NCBI GenBank assembly: GCA_045133795.1
Contig: JBGUUT010000018.1
Location: 1-20,296, forward strand
Length of the DNA: 20,296 nt
Source of the DNA: RGIG8597 sp045133795
GTDB taxonomy: Bacteria; Spirochaetota; GWE2-31-10
Reading direction: 5' to 3'
The translations under genes and the position numbers were made by a program. This document shows positions 7,175 through 13,946 of the stretch, one piece after another (within the stretch, counting starts at the first letter, position 1; every line of letters begins with the position of its first letter). Below the pieces are notes generated by a model. That model did no database searches, was not told where the DNA came from, and saw only the letters and a list, made by a program, of their open reading frames with translations.

Positions 7175-8919
7175 TAGATTTCACCTCTCATGATTTCATC
7201 AAGACTTGCACCTGCAGGAACCATAGGCCATACATTTTCTTCACGTTCAGTGATTGCGTCAATGATTACCGGACCGTTTCTGTGTTCTACAGCTTTTTTC
7301 AATGCTTCATTTAATTCTTCTTTATTTGTAACTCTGAAGCCTGTTGCATTATAAGCTTCCGCAACTTTCATAAAATCAGGAATGAATCTGTTACATTCAT
7401 CACCGTGACCGACTTTATTACAATCTGCATTACGATGTGGACAATTCATCAAACAAGTAGAAGAATATCTGCTGTTATTAAACAGTTCTTGCCATTGGCG
7501 AACCATTCCCAAATATCCATTATTCATGATAATTATGATTACGGGAAGTCTTTCGATTACGGCTGTAGCTAATTCTTGAATATTCATTTGGAATGAACCG
7601 TCACCGGTAATACATGCAACAACTCTGTCTTGAAATGCGAATTGAGCTCCTAATGCTGCGGGGAAACCGAATCCCATTGTTCCTAAACCGCCGGAAGTAA
7701 TCATTGTTCTCGGATATCTGAATTTATAATGAATAGCAGTCCACATTTGGTGCTGTCCTACATCCGTTGCTATGATGGAATTTTCCGGAAGAAGTTCATT
7801 ACAAGCGTCTAATACTTCAACTGCCGTAAGTCTGTTTTTGCCACGTTCGATACAGTAAGTCTGTTTTTTTAATTCCATAGCTCTGGCAGTCCATTCCGTA
7901 TGTTTTGAAGGTTTTACAAGAGGTAAAAGTTTTTCCAGTACGTTTTTCAAATCTCCTACAACCGGAACGTCAACAACAACATTTTTTCCGATACTTGCAG
8001 TGTCCACATCAACATGAATAATTTTTGCATGACTGGCAAATGTTGCGAGTTTTCCTGTAGCTCTGTCATCAAATCGTGAACCTAAAGCTATCAATAAATC
8101 AGCTTCTTGAATCATTCTGTTTGCAGCGATACTTCCGTGCATTCCGTGCATTCCCAAAAATAGCGGGTCATCAAATGCAAAAGCTCCCAAACCGTTAAGT
8201 GTAGAAGTCACCGGAATATCACATTTTCGAGCAAGTTCTCTTGCCAATTCGTGAGATTCACTGATGATAATCCCGCCGCCGACAATCATCAACGGACGTT
8301 GGCTTTCTTCTATTAGTTGAGCAACACGTTTGAATTGATTTGCATGACCTTCAGTATGCGGTTTGTATCCTCGCAAAACTATATCCATATCGTAATTGAA
8401 CGGAAATTTTGACAGACTTACGTCTTTCGGTACATCTATAAGTACCGGACCGGGACGACCGGTTTTTGCTATATAAAAAGATTTTTTTATGGTTTCTGCC
8501 AATTCTTTTACATGATGAACCAAATAATTATGTTTAGTTATGGAATTAGAAATCCCTGTAATATCAGCTTCTTGAAATGCGTCAATTCCGATCATTGATG
8601 TTGGAACTTGTCCGCAAATACAAATTACCGGAGCAGAATCAAAGTTTGCCGTTGCCAATCCGGTTACGGCATTTGTAGCTCCCGGTCCTGATGTTACCAA
8701 ACAGACACCCGGTTTACCTGTAGCTCTTGCATATCCGTCAGCAGCATGTACTGCAGCTTGTTCGTGACGTGTCAAAATTACTTTAATATCTTTTGCTGCG
8801 TATAAAGCATCAAAAATCGGAATAGCTTGTCCGCCGGGATAACCGAAAATTACATTTACACCTTCTCTGCGTAATGATTCAACTATAATTTCAGCACCCA
8901 GCATCATTTCTTTTTCCAT
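7174..8919 (-). CDS. ilvB: Acetolactate synthase large (catalytic) subunit
   Basis: IlvB condenses two pyruvates to 2-acetolactate, or pyruvate with 2-oxobutyrate, using thiamine diphosphate; it starts valine, leucine and isoleucine synthesis. The 581 residues cover the three expected domains. Visible features are the activating Glu53 in RHEQAAVHAADGYARA, the central FAD-fold domain (about 190-330), and the ThDP/metal motif from GDGSF (439-443) to NN (466-467). An unusual insertion at about 486-511 carries four cysteines (489, 493, 500, 509) between the QWQELF region and PDFMKVAEAY. An AGGGGG site at 8925-8930 lies five bases before the ATG. It leads an operon with ilvN and is preceded by a promoter and a likely attenuator. 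Confidence 0.96.
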   Translation of the reverse strand: MEKEMMLGAEIIVESLRREGVNVIFGYPGGQAIPIFDALYAAKDIKVILTRHEQAAVHAADGYARATGKPGVCLVTSGPGATNAVTGLATANFDSAPVICICGQVPTSMIGIDAFQEADITGISNSITKHNYLVHHVKELAETIKKSFYIAKTGRPGPVLIDVPKDVSLSKFPFNYDMDIVLRGYKPHTEGHANQFKRVAQLIEESQRPLMIVGGGIIISESHELARELARKCDIPVTSTLNGLGAFAFDDPLFLGMHGMHGSIAANRMIQEADLLIALGSRFDDRATGKLATFASHAKIIHVDVDTASIGKNVVVDVPVVGDLKNVLEKLLPLVKPSKHTEWTARAMELKKQTYCIERGKNRLTAVEVLDACNELLPENSIIATDVGQHQMWTAIHYKFRYPRTMITSGGLGTMGFGFPAALGAQFAFQDRVVACITGDGSFQMNIQELATAVIERLPVIIIIMNNGYLGMVRQWQELFNNSRYSSTCLMNCPHRNADCNKVGHGDECNRFIPDFMKVAEAYNATGFRVTNKEELNEALKKAVEHRNGPVIIDAITEREENVWPMVPAGASLDEIMRGEI

Positions 8920-8959
8920 GATAGCCCCCTACAAGTAGTATAAGTTTCTTTAAATATAT

Positions 8960-9031
8960 TAAAAATAATAAAAGCCATCCTGTTTTTTTCGGATGGCTTA
9001 TTCGAACCATCCAGTTTTATTTAGGATGATT
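8960..9031 (-). promoter_or_regulatory. Likely transcription attenuator upstream of ilvB
   Basis: In transcript order, segment 2 (9031-9024, AATCATCC), segment 3 (9012-9005, GGATGGTT), segment 4 (8999-8991, AAGCCATCC) and segment 5 (8980-8972, GGATGGCTT) can pair only with their neighbours: 2:3 about 8 bp, 3:4 at least 6 bp, 4:5 a perfect 9 bp. The 4:5 hairpin is followed by TTATTATTTTT and ends about 40 bases before ilvB, as expected of a terminator. A further copy, segment 1 (9089-9080), can pair with segment 2 with one bulge. Pairing 3:4 excludes the terminator and 2:3 permits it. The signal that selects between them is not evident; no T-box sequence was seen. Confidence 0.68.
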
Positions 9032-9052
9032 GCACAATCTTAAAATCTTATC

Positions 9053-9100
9053 TTAATTTATTAAAAGACTTCTACGGCTAATCCATCCTTTTTTAAACAT
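9053..9100 (-). CDS. Possible 15-residue leader peptide of the ilv operon
   Basis: A small frame in the ilvB leader reads MFKKGWISRRSLLIN and contains consecutive Leu-Leu-Ile codons, the amino acids whose supply an ilv leader would sense. It overlaps segment 1 of the alternating structure. Against it: there is no recognisable Shine-Dalgarno, and a ribosome stalled at the Leu/Ile codons would favour 2:3 pairing and thus termination, the reverse of classical ilv attenuation. Treat as a candidate only. Confidence 0.28.
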   Translation of the reverse strand: MFKKGWISRRSLLIN

Positions 9101-9174
9101 CAACGAAGACGACTAAAAATGAAAAGACTACCTATATATTCATATAAAATCCTAAAATTTTAAAATATTCATTT

Positions 9175-9203
9175 TTTATACGCATAAAAATATAATATGT
9201 CAA
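9175..9203 (-). promoter_or_regulatory. Sigma-70-type promoter for ilvBN
   Basis: A perfect TTGACA (-35, 9203-9198) is separated by exactly 17 bases from TATAAA (-10, 9180-9175). The predicted start near 9168 gives a leader of about 250 nt before ilvB, which contains the alternating structure. Confidence 0.78.
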
Positions 9204-9252
9204 TATTTTTTTCCGGTCATTAATTTTAAGAGTTTGAAAATATAAAGTAAAA

Positions 9253-10170
9253 TTGAAGCTTTTTTACTTTTCTGACGTTATTGTCAGTATCTGTTTTATT
9301 CAAATAATTTTTTTAATCAGATTAAATAAGGAATATTCATCTATAATGGGAAGAACAATTTATTTTTATACTGCAACGGCATTGTTATTTTGTTGTTTTG
9401 CATTTTGCTTTTTTTTATTGGCGTTTAAATTTGAAAAAAATCAAATATTCGGAGTTGATATTTCAAATGATAAAGAATCCGGAGCTTTTAAGTTTTTGTA
9501 TAAAAATCTTATAGCACGTTTGATTGTAATAACAGCTTTTTATTTGTTGCCGACCTTATTTTTTATAAGGTATTTCAGTTGTGCCAACAAAATGTATCCG
9601 CTTATTTCGATTTTACTCATGCTTTCATCATATTCATTGTTTTTTCTTGATTCAAAGAATAAAGTTTTGAATTTGCAGACTAAAACTTTTCTTGCGGAAA
9701 AAGAGAAGGATTTTGTTTCGTTAATTTTTTCTGTAATTTTTATCATACCTTTTATTCCTGTAATATTCAGCGGAATAGAATTTATTGTCGGTTTTGATAA
9801 AATGCCGGCTTTGATAGCTTCTCATTGGAAAATATCCGGGAAAATCGATTCTTATACTGCAAAAACTGCGATTCATCTTTGTATAATAATGATTGCAGAA
9901 CTTTTAATATTAGTTTTATTTCCTTTATTTAAAAAAGTATTTTTGTTTAAAAAAAAGAAAATTAAAGCCGGTAACGGGGTACGTAAAATAAAAATAATGT
10001 TGTTAAATATTCAAATGTGGGGCTTTTCAATTTTTTTTGCTACTTTAAACGGTTCTATTCTAAATAGTAGAAGTTTTGGTACTCATTTTTTCTTGTTTTT
10101 TATTGGTATAGAAATTACTATTTTATTTTTGATGATATGTTTAAATCTATTTTCAGGCAGAAGAAAATAA
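9253..10170 (+). CDS. DUF1648-containing integral membrane protein
   Basis: The 305-residue frame has about seven hydrophobic segments. The segment MPALIASHWKISGKIDSYTAK, around residues 178-197, fits the DUF1648 signature (consensus LPxxIPxHFNxxGxxDxxxxK), a membrane-protein domain shared with SdpI-type immunity proteins. No other function can be read. The start is uncertain: 9253 is a TTG without a clear ribosome site. The first ATG in frame is at 9346, with AAGGAA 12 bases upstream, and starting there would drop a hydrophobic N-terminal segment. It is transcribed divergently from ilvB and stands about 40 bases before cheD. Confidence 0.75.
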   Translation: MKLFYFSDVIVSICFIQIIFLIRLNKEYSSIMGRTIYFYTATALLFCCFAFCFFLLAFKFEKNQIFGVDISNDKESGAFKFLYKNLIARLIVITAFYLLPTLFFIRYFSCANKMYPLISILLMLSSYSLFFLDSKNKVLNLQTKTFLAEKEKDFVSLIFSVIFIIPFIPVIFSGIEFIVGFDKMPALIASHWKISGKIDSYTAKTAIHLCIIMIAELLILVLFPLFKKVFLFKKKKIKAGNGVRKIKIMLLNIQMWGFSIFFATLNGSILNSRSFGTHFFLFFIGIEITILFLMICLNLFSGRRK

Positions 10171-10209
10171 AACGCATATAGTGTTTTACTTAAAAAAGAC
10201 GGAGATTTT

Positions 10210-10773
10210 ATGGATGACTTCGCTAAAGTTACGCTTCCTATCGGAGGTTTTTATGTCAGTGATTCGCCGACTTTGATTACTACAAGTCTGGGGTCTTGTG
10301 TTTCGGTAACAATGTTTGATCCGCAAGCTAAAATCGGAGGGATGAATCATATCGTTTTGCCGGGAACCTTTATAGAAAGTGAATGTGAACAAATGTTAGA
10401 AGAGGAGGACAGTCGATACGGAATTTTTTCAATGGAAAAACTTTTGTATAAGATGGAAAGTCTGGGAGCAGTAAGAAAAAATCTTCAGGTAAAAATATTC
10501 GGAGCTTCTTTAATTAATCTAGGAAAACAAACTCAGGATTTGCACGGAGAAATAAATTGCGGTATAAATGTACAAAAGCAAAATATTGAATTTGTTAAAG
10601 CTTTTCTTTCAATGGCTCGTTTGAAAATACAAGAAGAACTGATATTTCAAAAAGAAGCACTGCGAATTACATTTAATACTTTTAATGGCGAAGTAGAGGT
10701 AAAACGAATAAAAAATGAGTTCAGAAAATCCGTTCAAAATCTTAAAAATTTCACCAAATTCTGGCGTAGATGA
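10210..10773 (+). CDS. cheD: Chemoreceptor glutamine deamidase CheD
   Basis: CheD deamidates glutamines in methyl-accepting chemotaxis receptors and, with CheC, tunes adaptation. The catalytic triad is visible: Thr24 and Cys30 in TTSLGSC and His47 in GGMNHIVLP, with the same Thr-Cys and Cys-His spacings (6 and 17) as the characterised Thermotoga enzyme. A conserved RYGIFSMEKLLYKMESLGA stretch and KIFGA follow. At 187 residues it is slightly longer than usual, with a basic C-terminal extension (about 160-187) that overlaps the next gene. A CGGAG site precedes the ATG. No other chemotaxis genes lie in the window. Confidence 0.92.
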   Translation: MDDFAKVTLPIGGFYVSDSPTLITTSLGSCVSVTMFDPQAKIGGMNHIVLPGTFIESECEQMLEEEDSRYGIFSMEKLLYKMESLGAVRKNLQVKIFGASLINLGKQTQDLHGEINCGINVQKQNIEFVKAFLSMARLKIQEELIFQKEALRITFNTFNGEVEVKRIKNEFRKSVQNLKNFTKFWRR

Positions 10774-11461
10774 AATAAAACAGGCGTTTCGTTCTTTGAT
10801 TTTGTCAGCTCATCCGGATGTCAATCATGAATCGGGGAGTAATGCAGCTACGGAAAAACTTATCAGAGCATATCATAATGCACTTTCTGAAGCTAAGAAA
10901 AAACAACAACCTAACAAAGATAAAATTGATTTTTCATTATTTGAATTACAATATGAGTTTTTTTTCGGGAAAAGTTTTTCTTTTCCTAAAACTAAACAGG
11001 ATTTTTTCCGTCATCTGGTTCAATTGTTGCAAAATATACGAAAGATTTTTTACAGTAAATCTGATTTTTCATTTATTCATACCTATCTTATAGTTCTTAT
11101 AAAACGTTTGAATACTAACGAAACGCCGACGTGGAGCGGTTATTTACGAGCAATTTTTGAAAGCTTTGATTGTTTACTAAACTTTCGCAGTAAAACTCTT
11201 ACGAAGAATAGTGATGAGGAATATAAGCAAGAAAAACTCAGAATGGAAACAATACGATATTTTCAAGAAGTTGCGTCAAATTCCGGAAATTATCTGAATT
11301 TCAGACGTAGTTTGATGTTATCACGGGATTATCTTTTAAGCGGGTGTGTTACGGCAATAAACGAATCTTCGTCGCTTGATTATCAACAGGAATTCTTTAC
11401 TATAATGTCAATAATCTCATTGCTCGGAGATGATGAAATTTTAAGTGAATGGGAATTGTAA
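10715..11461 (+). CDS. J-domain (DnaJ-like) protein
   Basis: The 248-residue protein starts with a J domain (about 5-62): NPFKILKISPNSGVDEIKQAFR, then the essential HPD motif at 33-35, then a helix ending KKKQQ. J domains stimulate DnaK ATPase. No Gly/Phe or zinc-finger region follows; the remaining ~185 residues are an unrecognised, probably helical domain, so this is a specialised class C-type co-chaperone rather than DnaJ itself. The start lies inside cheD, giving a 59-base overlap in a different frame. The J domain begins only four codons after the ATG, so the start cannot move far downstream. A GAGG at 10696-10699 is rather distant, and coupling to cheD translation is likely. Confidence 0.88.
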   Translation: MSSENPFKILKISPNSGVDEIKQAFRSLILSAHPDVNHESGSNAATEKLIRAYHNALSEAKKKQQPNKDKIDFSLFELQYEFFFGKSFSFPKTKQDFFRHLVQLLQNIRKIFYSKSDFSFIHTYLIVLIKRLNTNETPTWSGYLRAIFESFDCLLNFRSKTLTKNSDEEYKQEKLRMETIRYFQEVASNSGNYLNFRRSLMLSRDYLLSGCVTAINESSSLDYQQEFFTIMSIISLLGDDEILSEWEL

Positions 11462-11530
11462 AAAATAACATCATAAAATGACTATCTGTGATACTTTAGT
11501 ACATTTTCATTATTAATTAAGGGAAAAATC

Positions 11531-12952
11531 ATGAGAAAAACAGTTTTCTTTTTATTATTTGTATTATTCGGAGTTTTATGTTTTGCACAGCAGGCAAAAT
11601 TAGATTTTCCGACTTCTTTTGACTTAGGTAAAATTTCCGGAAAAGACAGTATATCCGTAGAGATTCCTATTAGTAATCCGTCAGATGAAAGAGTAAGTTT
11701 TACAACTGTATCATCGTGTAACTGTATTGAAATTGATAATTTTACTTCGTCAATTCCGGCGAAATCTTCGGTTTTTGTACCGATTACTTTTCATCCGGAA
11801 GGCTATAGCGGTAACCAAAGTTTTATCGTTACGTTGATTTATAACGGAAATCGAGAGAAGATTTTATTAAATTGTGAGGTCGATTCCGGTAATCTAAATG
11901 AAACAGCCGCAGATATTGAAGATAATGTTTTTATACATTACACGTCTGATGAAAAATTATTAAATCAATCAAATTCATTTTGTTTTTTTTCATATAAAAA
12001 CTGCGGAAGTTGCAAAAAGATTATTAAGACATTTTTGAAAATATATCCGAATACACCGATTTATTTCTTTGAATTGGAAAATCCGGATAATGCAAAGTTG
12101 CTTTTTGAAAAACTCTATGACGAAACTTTCAGTCAGCTTCCGGTTCTTTACAAAACAGATGAAAACGGAGTGCGAAAGGTTTATTCCGGAGAAAATGAAA
12201 TTACAGATTTTTTCAACGGAGAAACAAAGTCTGCCAATAAAAATAAGATTCGTATGAATGCAGTGGCAATCTTTATTTCCGGCTTGCTTGACGGCGTAAA
12301 TCCGTGTGCTTTTACGGTAATAATTTTACTTCTTTCATATATGACACTTAATTTCAGAAAAAAATCAGAAATCTTAGTCGCAGGTATTTTTTATGTAACT
12401 ACGGTTTTTATTACATATTTTCTTGTAGGCTTGGGATTGTTTGAATTTATCAGACGGATGGAACAGTTTGCCTTATTTCAAATAATATTTAAGTACATAT
12501 TGGCTGCATTCTTGGGGGTTTTGGCTGTAATTTCTCTTTTTGACGCAATACAATGTGCAAGAGGAAAACGGGAGGATATGCTTTTGAAACTTCCTACGGT
12601 TTTACAAAAAACTATCAGGGAAAATATCAGAAGTGAGATGAAGAATTACAGAATATTTTTAAGTTCTGTACTGTTAGGCTTTTTGGTATCGTTACTGGAA
12701 CTTGCATGTACTGGACAAGTTTATTTACCGATTGTAGGTTACATGGTACGAAGCACGCCGCTGAAAGGTTTGTTTTTGTTGTTCTTGTATAACTTAGGTT
12801 TTATAATTCCGCTGGCATTTGTGTTTTTCTTAGTATACAGAAATATCAGCAGTAAGAAAATCGGCGACTTTTTCAGTTCGCACCTTGTCGCAGTAAAAAT
12901 ATTATTCTGCTTATTGTTTGTTTTCTTTTTTGTAATCAATATAATTTCATAA
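11531..12952 (+). CDS. DUF1573-thioredoxin-CcdA/DsbD-like fusion membrane protein
   Basis: Three modules follow a signal peptide (1-19, CFAQ). A DUF1573-type immunoglobulin-like domain spans about 24-117 (FDLGKISGKDS, then SSCNC). A thioredoxin-like domain (about 130-230) carries a CxxC pair, C158-G-S-C161, and the cis-proline in QLPVLY. A six-helix membrane domain (about 243-473) resembles CcdA/DsbD, with the redox cysteines C259 in GVNPCAFT and C393 in LELACTGQ. By family knowledge the membrane part moves electrons from cytoplasmic thioredoxin to the exported thioredoxin-like domain, so the protein probably reduces periplasmic disulfides or cytochrome haem sites. In DsbD the order differs (alpha domain, membrane, gamma domain). 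AAGGGA precedes the ATG by about seven bases. Two terminators follow. Confidence 0.87.
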   Translation: MRKTVFFLLFVLFGVLCFAQQAKLDFPTSFDLGKISGKDSISVEIPISNPSDERVSFTTVSSCNCIEIDNFTSSIPAKSSVFVPITFHPEGYSGNQSFIVTLIYNGNREKILLNCEVDSGNLNETAADIEDNVFIHYTSDEKLLNQSNSFCFFSYKNCGSCKKIIKTFLKIYPNTPIYFFELENPDNAKLLFEKLYDETFSQLPVLYKTDENGVRKVYSGENEITDFFNGETKSANKNKIRMNAVAIFISGLLDGVNPCAFTVIILLLSYMTLNFRKKSEILVAGIFYVTTVFITYFLVGLGLFEFIRRMEQFALFQIIFKYILAAFLGVLAVISLFDAIQCARGKREDMLLKLPTVLQKTIRENIRSEMKNYRIFLSSVLLGFLVSLLELACTGQVYLPIVGYMVRSTPLKGLFLLFLYNLGFIIPLAFVFFLVYRNISSKKIGDFFSSHLVAVKILFCLLFVFFFVINIIS

Positions 12953-12984
12953 GTACTTGAAAACTTTCGGCAGAAGCCGGATTT
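12946..12984. repeat. 39-bp direct repeat, left copy
   Basis: Identical to 13676-13714 except at one position (A12955 versus G13685). It overlaps the last codons of the redox protein gene and contains the small hairpin CGGC-AGAA-GCCG followed here by seven T's, so this copy may also work as a terminator. The two copies flank the tandem-repeat lipoprotein gene. Confidence 0.9.
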
Positions 12985-12991
12985 TTTTCCG

Positions 12992-13029
12992 AATCGCTTT
13001 TCTTTGACAGAAGAGCGATTTTTTTTTTT
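12992..13029 (+). terminator. Strong intrinsic terminator after the redox protein
   Basis: A 12-pair stem (AATCGCTTTTCT at 12992-13003 with AGAAGAGCGATT at 13009-13020, one G-T pair) is followed by an uninterrupted run of T's up to 13029. Confidence 0.88.
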
Positions 13030-13060
13030 GCCTCTAGTTTTTTCAAATAAAAATAATGAA

Positions 13061-13090
13061 TTGACGATTTTTTTTTTTTTACAATATCGT
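13061..13090 (+). promoter_or_regulatory. Promoter with 13-T spacer for the repeat lipoprotein
   Basis: TTGACG (13061-13066) is separated from TATCGT (13085-13090) by 18 bases, 13 of which are consecutive T's (13068-13080). An alternative -10, TACAAT at 13080-13085, would be only 13 bases from the -35. Homopolymers in promoter spacers change length by slippage and switch expression in several bacteria; here loss of one T would give the 17-base optimum. The -10 match is moderate. Confidence 0.55.
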
Positions 13091-13120
13091 TAAAAATATT
13101 CCCATCTTGAGGAGGTTTAT

Positions 13121-13558
13121 ATGAAAGGGAAAAATATTTCAAAACTTATCAGTGTGTTTTTTATTATTATGGCAATGCTTTTTAGCTGTAATACAGTAGC
13201 CGATGAAGGGGATGTAAAGAATACATCTACTGAAAAAGAGACAACATCAGATTTAAATAACAAAGAAGAGCAAGATTCTGGAAAAAAAGATCCTGTAACT
13301 CCGGGTGATGATACAACAGACGATGTTGTAATTCCCGATGACGATACAACAAGCGATGTTGTAATTCCCGATGACGTTGCAACAGACGATGTTTTAATTC
13401 CTGATGACGATACAACAAGCGATGTTGTAATTCCTGATGACGATACAACAAGCGATGTTGTAATTCCCGATGACGATACAACAGACGATGTTGTAATTCC
13501 CGATGACGATGCAACAGACGATGTTGTAATATCTGATTCAACTTCAGATAGAATATAA
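13121..13558 (+). CDS. Acidic tandem-repeat lipoprotein
   Basis: The 145-residue product has a lipoprotein signal (LISVFFIIMAMLFSC, lipid-bearing Cys23). A charged, low-complexity linker follows, then seven 11-residue units with consensus DDDTTSDVVIP (residues 62-138) and a seven-residue tail. Half of each repeat is acidic or hydroxylated, so the chain is probably extended and surface-exposed. A perfect AGGAGG at 13110-13115 indicates strong translation. No folded domain follows the repeats. Other lipoproteins in the window have such linkers in front of a globular domain, so this may be a truncated derivative. It is bracketed by 39-bp direct repeats. Its function is unknown; adhesion or coat decoration would be guesses. 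Confidence 0.8.
   Translation: MKGKNISKLISVFFIIMAMLFSCNTVADEGDVKNTSTEKETTSDLNNKEEQDSGKKDPVTPGDDTTDDVVIPDDDTTSDVVIPDDVATDDVLIPDDDTTSDVVIPDDDTTSDVVIPDDDTTDDVVIPDDDATDDVVISDSTSDRI
13304..13534 (+). repeat. Seven tandem 33-bp coding repeats
   Basis: Seven units of 33 bp encode DDDTTSDVVIP and variants. The units differ at only a few positions, mainly GAC/AGC alternating before GATGTTGTAATTCC. Unit length is a multiple of three, so copy-number changes would keep the frame. The near-identity indicates recent expansion or homogenisation. The lack of stops in all frames creates long antisense open frames that I do not call as genes. Confidence 0.93.
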
Positions 13559-13588
13559 TTCATGTAATAGTAAAAAAATATACTGTAT

Positions 13589-13666
13589 AAAAAGTCAGCC
13601 CATAAGAATGGGAGATTGTTTTTGCACAATCTGGGATTTATAATTCCGCTGACTTTTTTCTTTTTT
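13589..13666 (+). other. Cloverleaf-like four-way-junction palindrome with T tail
   Basis: An outer 11-bp stem (AAAAAGTCAGC 13589-13599 with GCTGACTTTTT 13648-13658) encloses three adjacent hairpins: CCAT/ATGG (13600-13611), AGATTGT/ACAATCT (13613-13632) and GGGAT/ATTCC with one G-T pair (13633-13647). Only one base (13612) is unpaired at the junction. T's follow. It is not a tRNA: arm sizes, loops and conserved bases do not fit. It could be a complex terminator for the lipoprotein gene or a structured RNA. Confidence 0.6.
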
Positions 13667-13669
13667 TAA
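13610..13669 (+). pseudogene. Remnant resembling the 3' part of the redox-protein gene
   Basis: In one frame this reads GRLFLHNLGFIIPLTFFFF then stop, matching LFLYNLGFIIPLAFVFF of the protein at 11531-12952. The DNA shares a 15-base identical block (12800-12814 with 13637-13651). Immediately after it comes the second 39-bp repeat, as in the parental gene but with about 100 bp missing. It overlaps the cloverleaf-like element, so part of that structure is derived from coding sequence. Confidence 0.55.
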
Positions 13670-13675
13670 TACACT

Positions 13676-13850
13676 TTCATAAGTGCTTGAAAACTTTCGG
13701 CAGAAGCCGGATTTGCAGGCCGCAGGTTTTCCCCTCCTATAACCTCCCCATTCCTCGGCAAGCTTCCTAACGGTAGTTCATTCTTTCTTTTCGTTCTTGT
13801 CGTGCTGAAAACGAATCTATTGCGGTTTCAAGCCTGGAATAATAAAAAAT
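13676..13850. repeat. 39-bp repeat (right copy) within a probable dispersed repeat
   Basis: The first 39 bases match 12946-12984. The segment then continues with GC-richer sequence than its surroundings up to about 13850 (CCCCTCCTATAACCTCCCC and GCAAGCTTCC). On the minus strand it is an open frame without a start, ending NPASAESFQALMKVY. The left copy gives the same peptide (NPASAESFQVLMKLY) at the end of a spurious frame. Such behaviour fits a dispersed intergenic repeat rather than a gene. From 13851 to 13946 I see only AT-rich sequence that presumably carries the promoter of the next gene. Confidence 0.6.
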
Positions 13851-13946
13851 CTGTAAAGCCATTCTGAATTGTGCAATATTTTAGAAAAAGATTGCATTAA
13901 AGATAAATAGAAAAGTTTTTTTCAATTTATTTTTTAAGGATTTAAA

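Noticed and set aside
9150..9172. Hexapeptide frame MNILKF next to the ilvB -10 as the leader peptide
   Set aside because: Its ATG falls at or before the predicted transcription start, leaving no room for a ribosome site.
13117..13629. Long minus-strand open frames across the 33-bp coding repeats
   Set aside because: They exist because repeats without stops leave several frames open. They lack a ribosome site and signal peptide, while the plus-strand frame has a perfect AGGAGG, a lipobox and an upstream promoter.
13591..13656. tRNA gene suggested by the cloverleaf shape
   Set aside because: Stem lengths, loop sizes and the conserved TTCRA-type loop bases of tRNAs are absent, and part of the sequence derives from a protein-coding gene.
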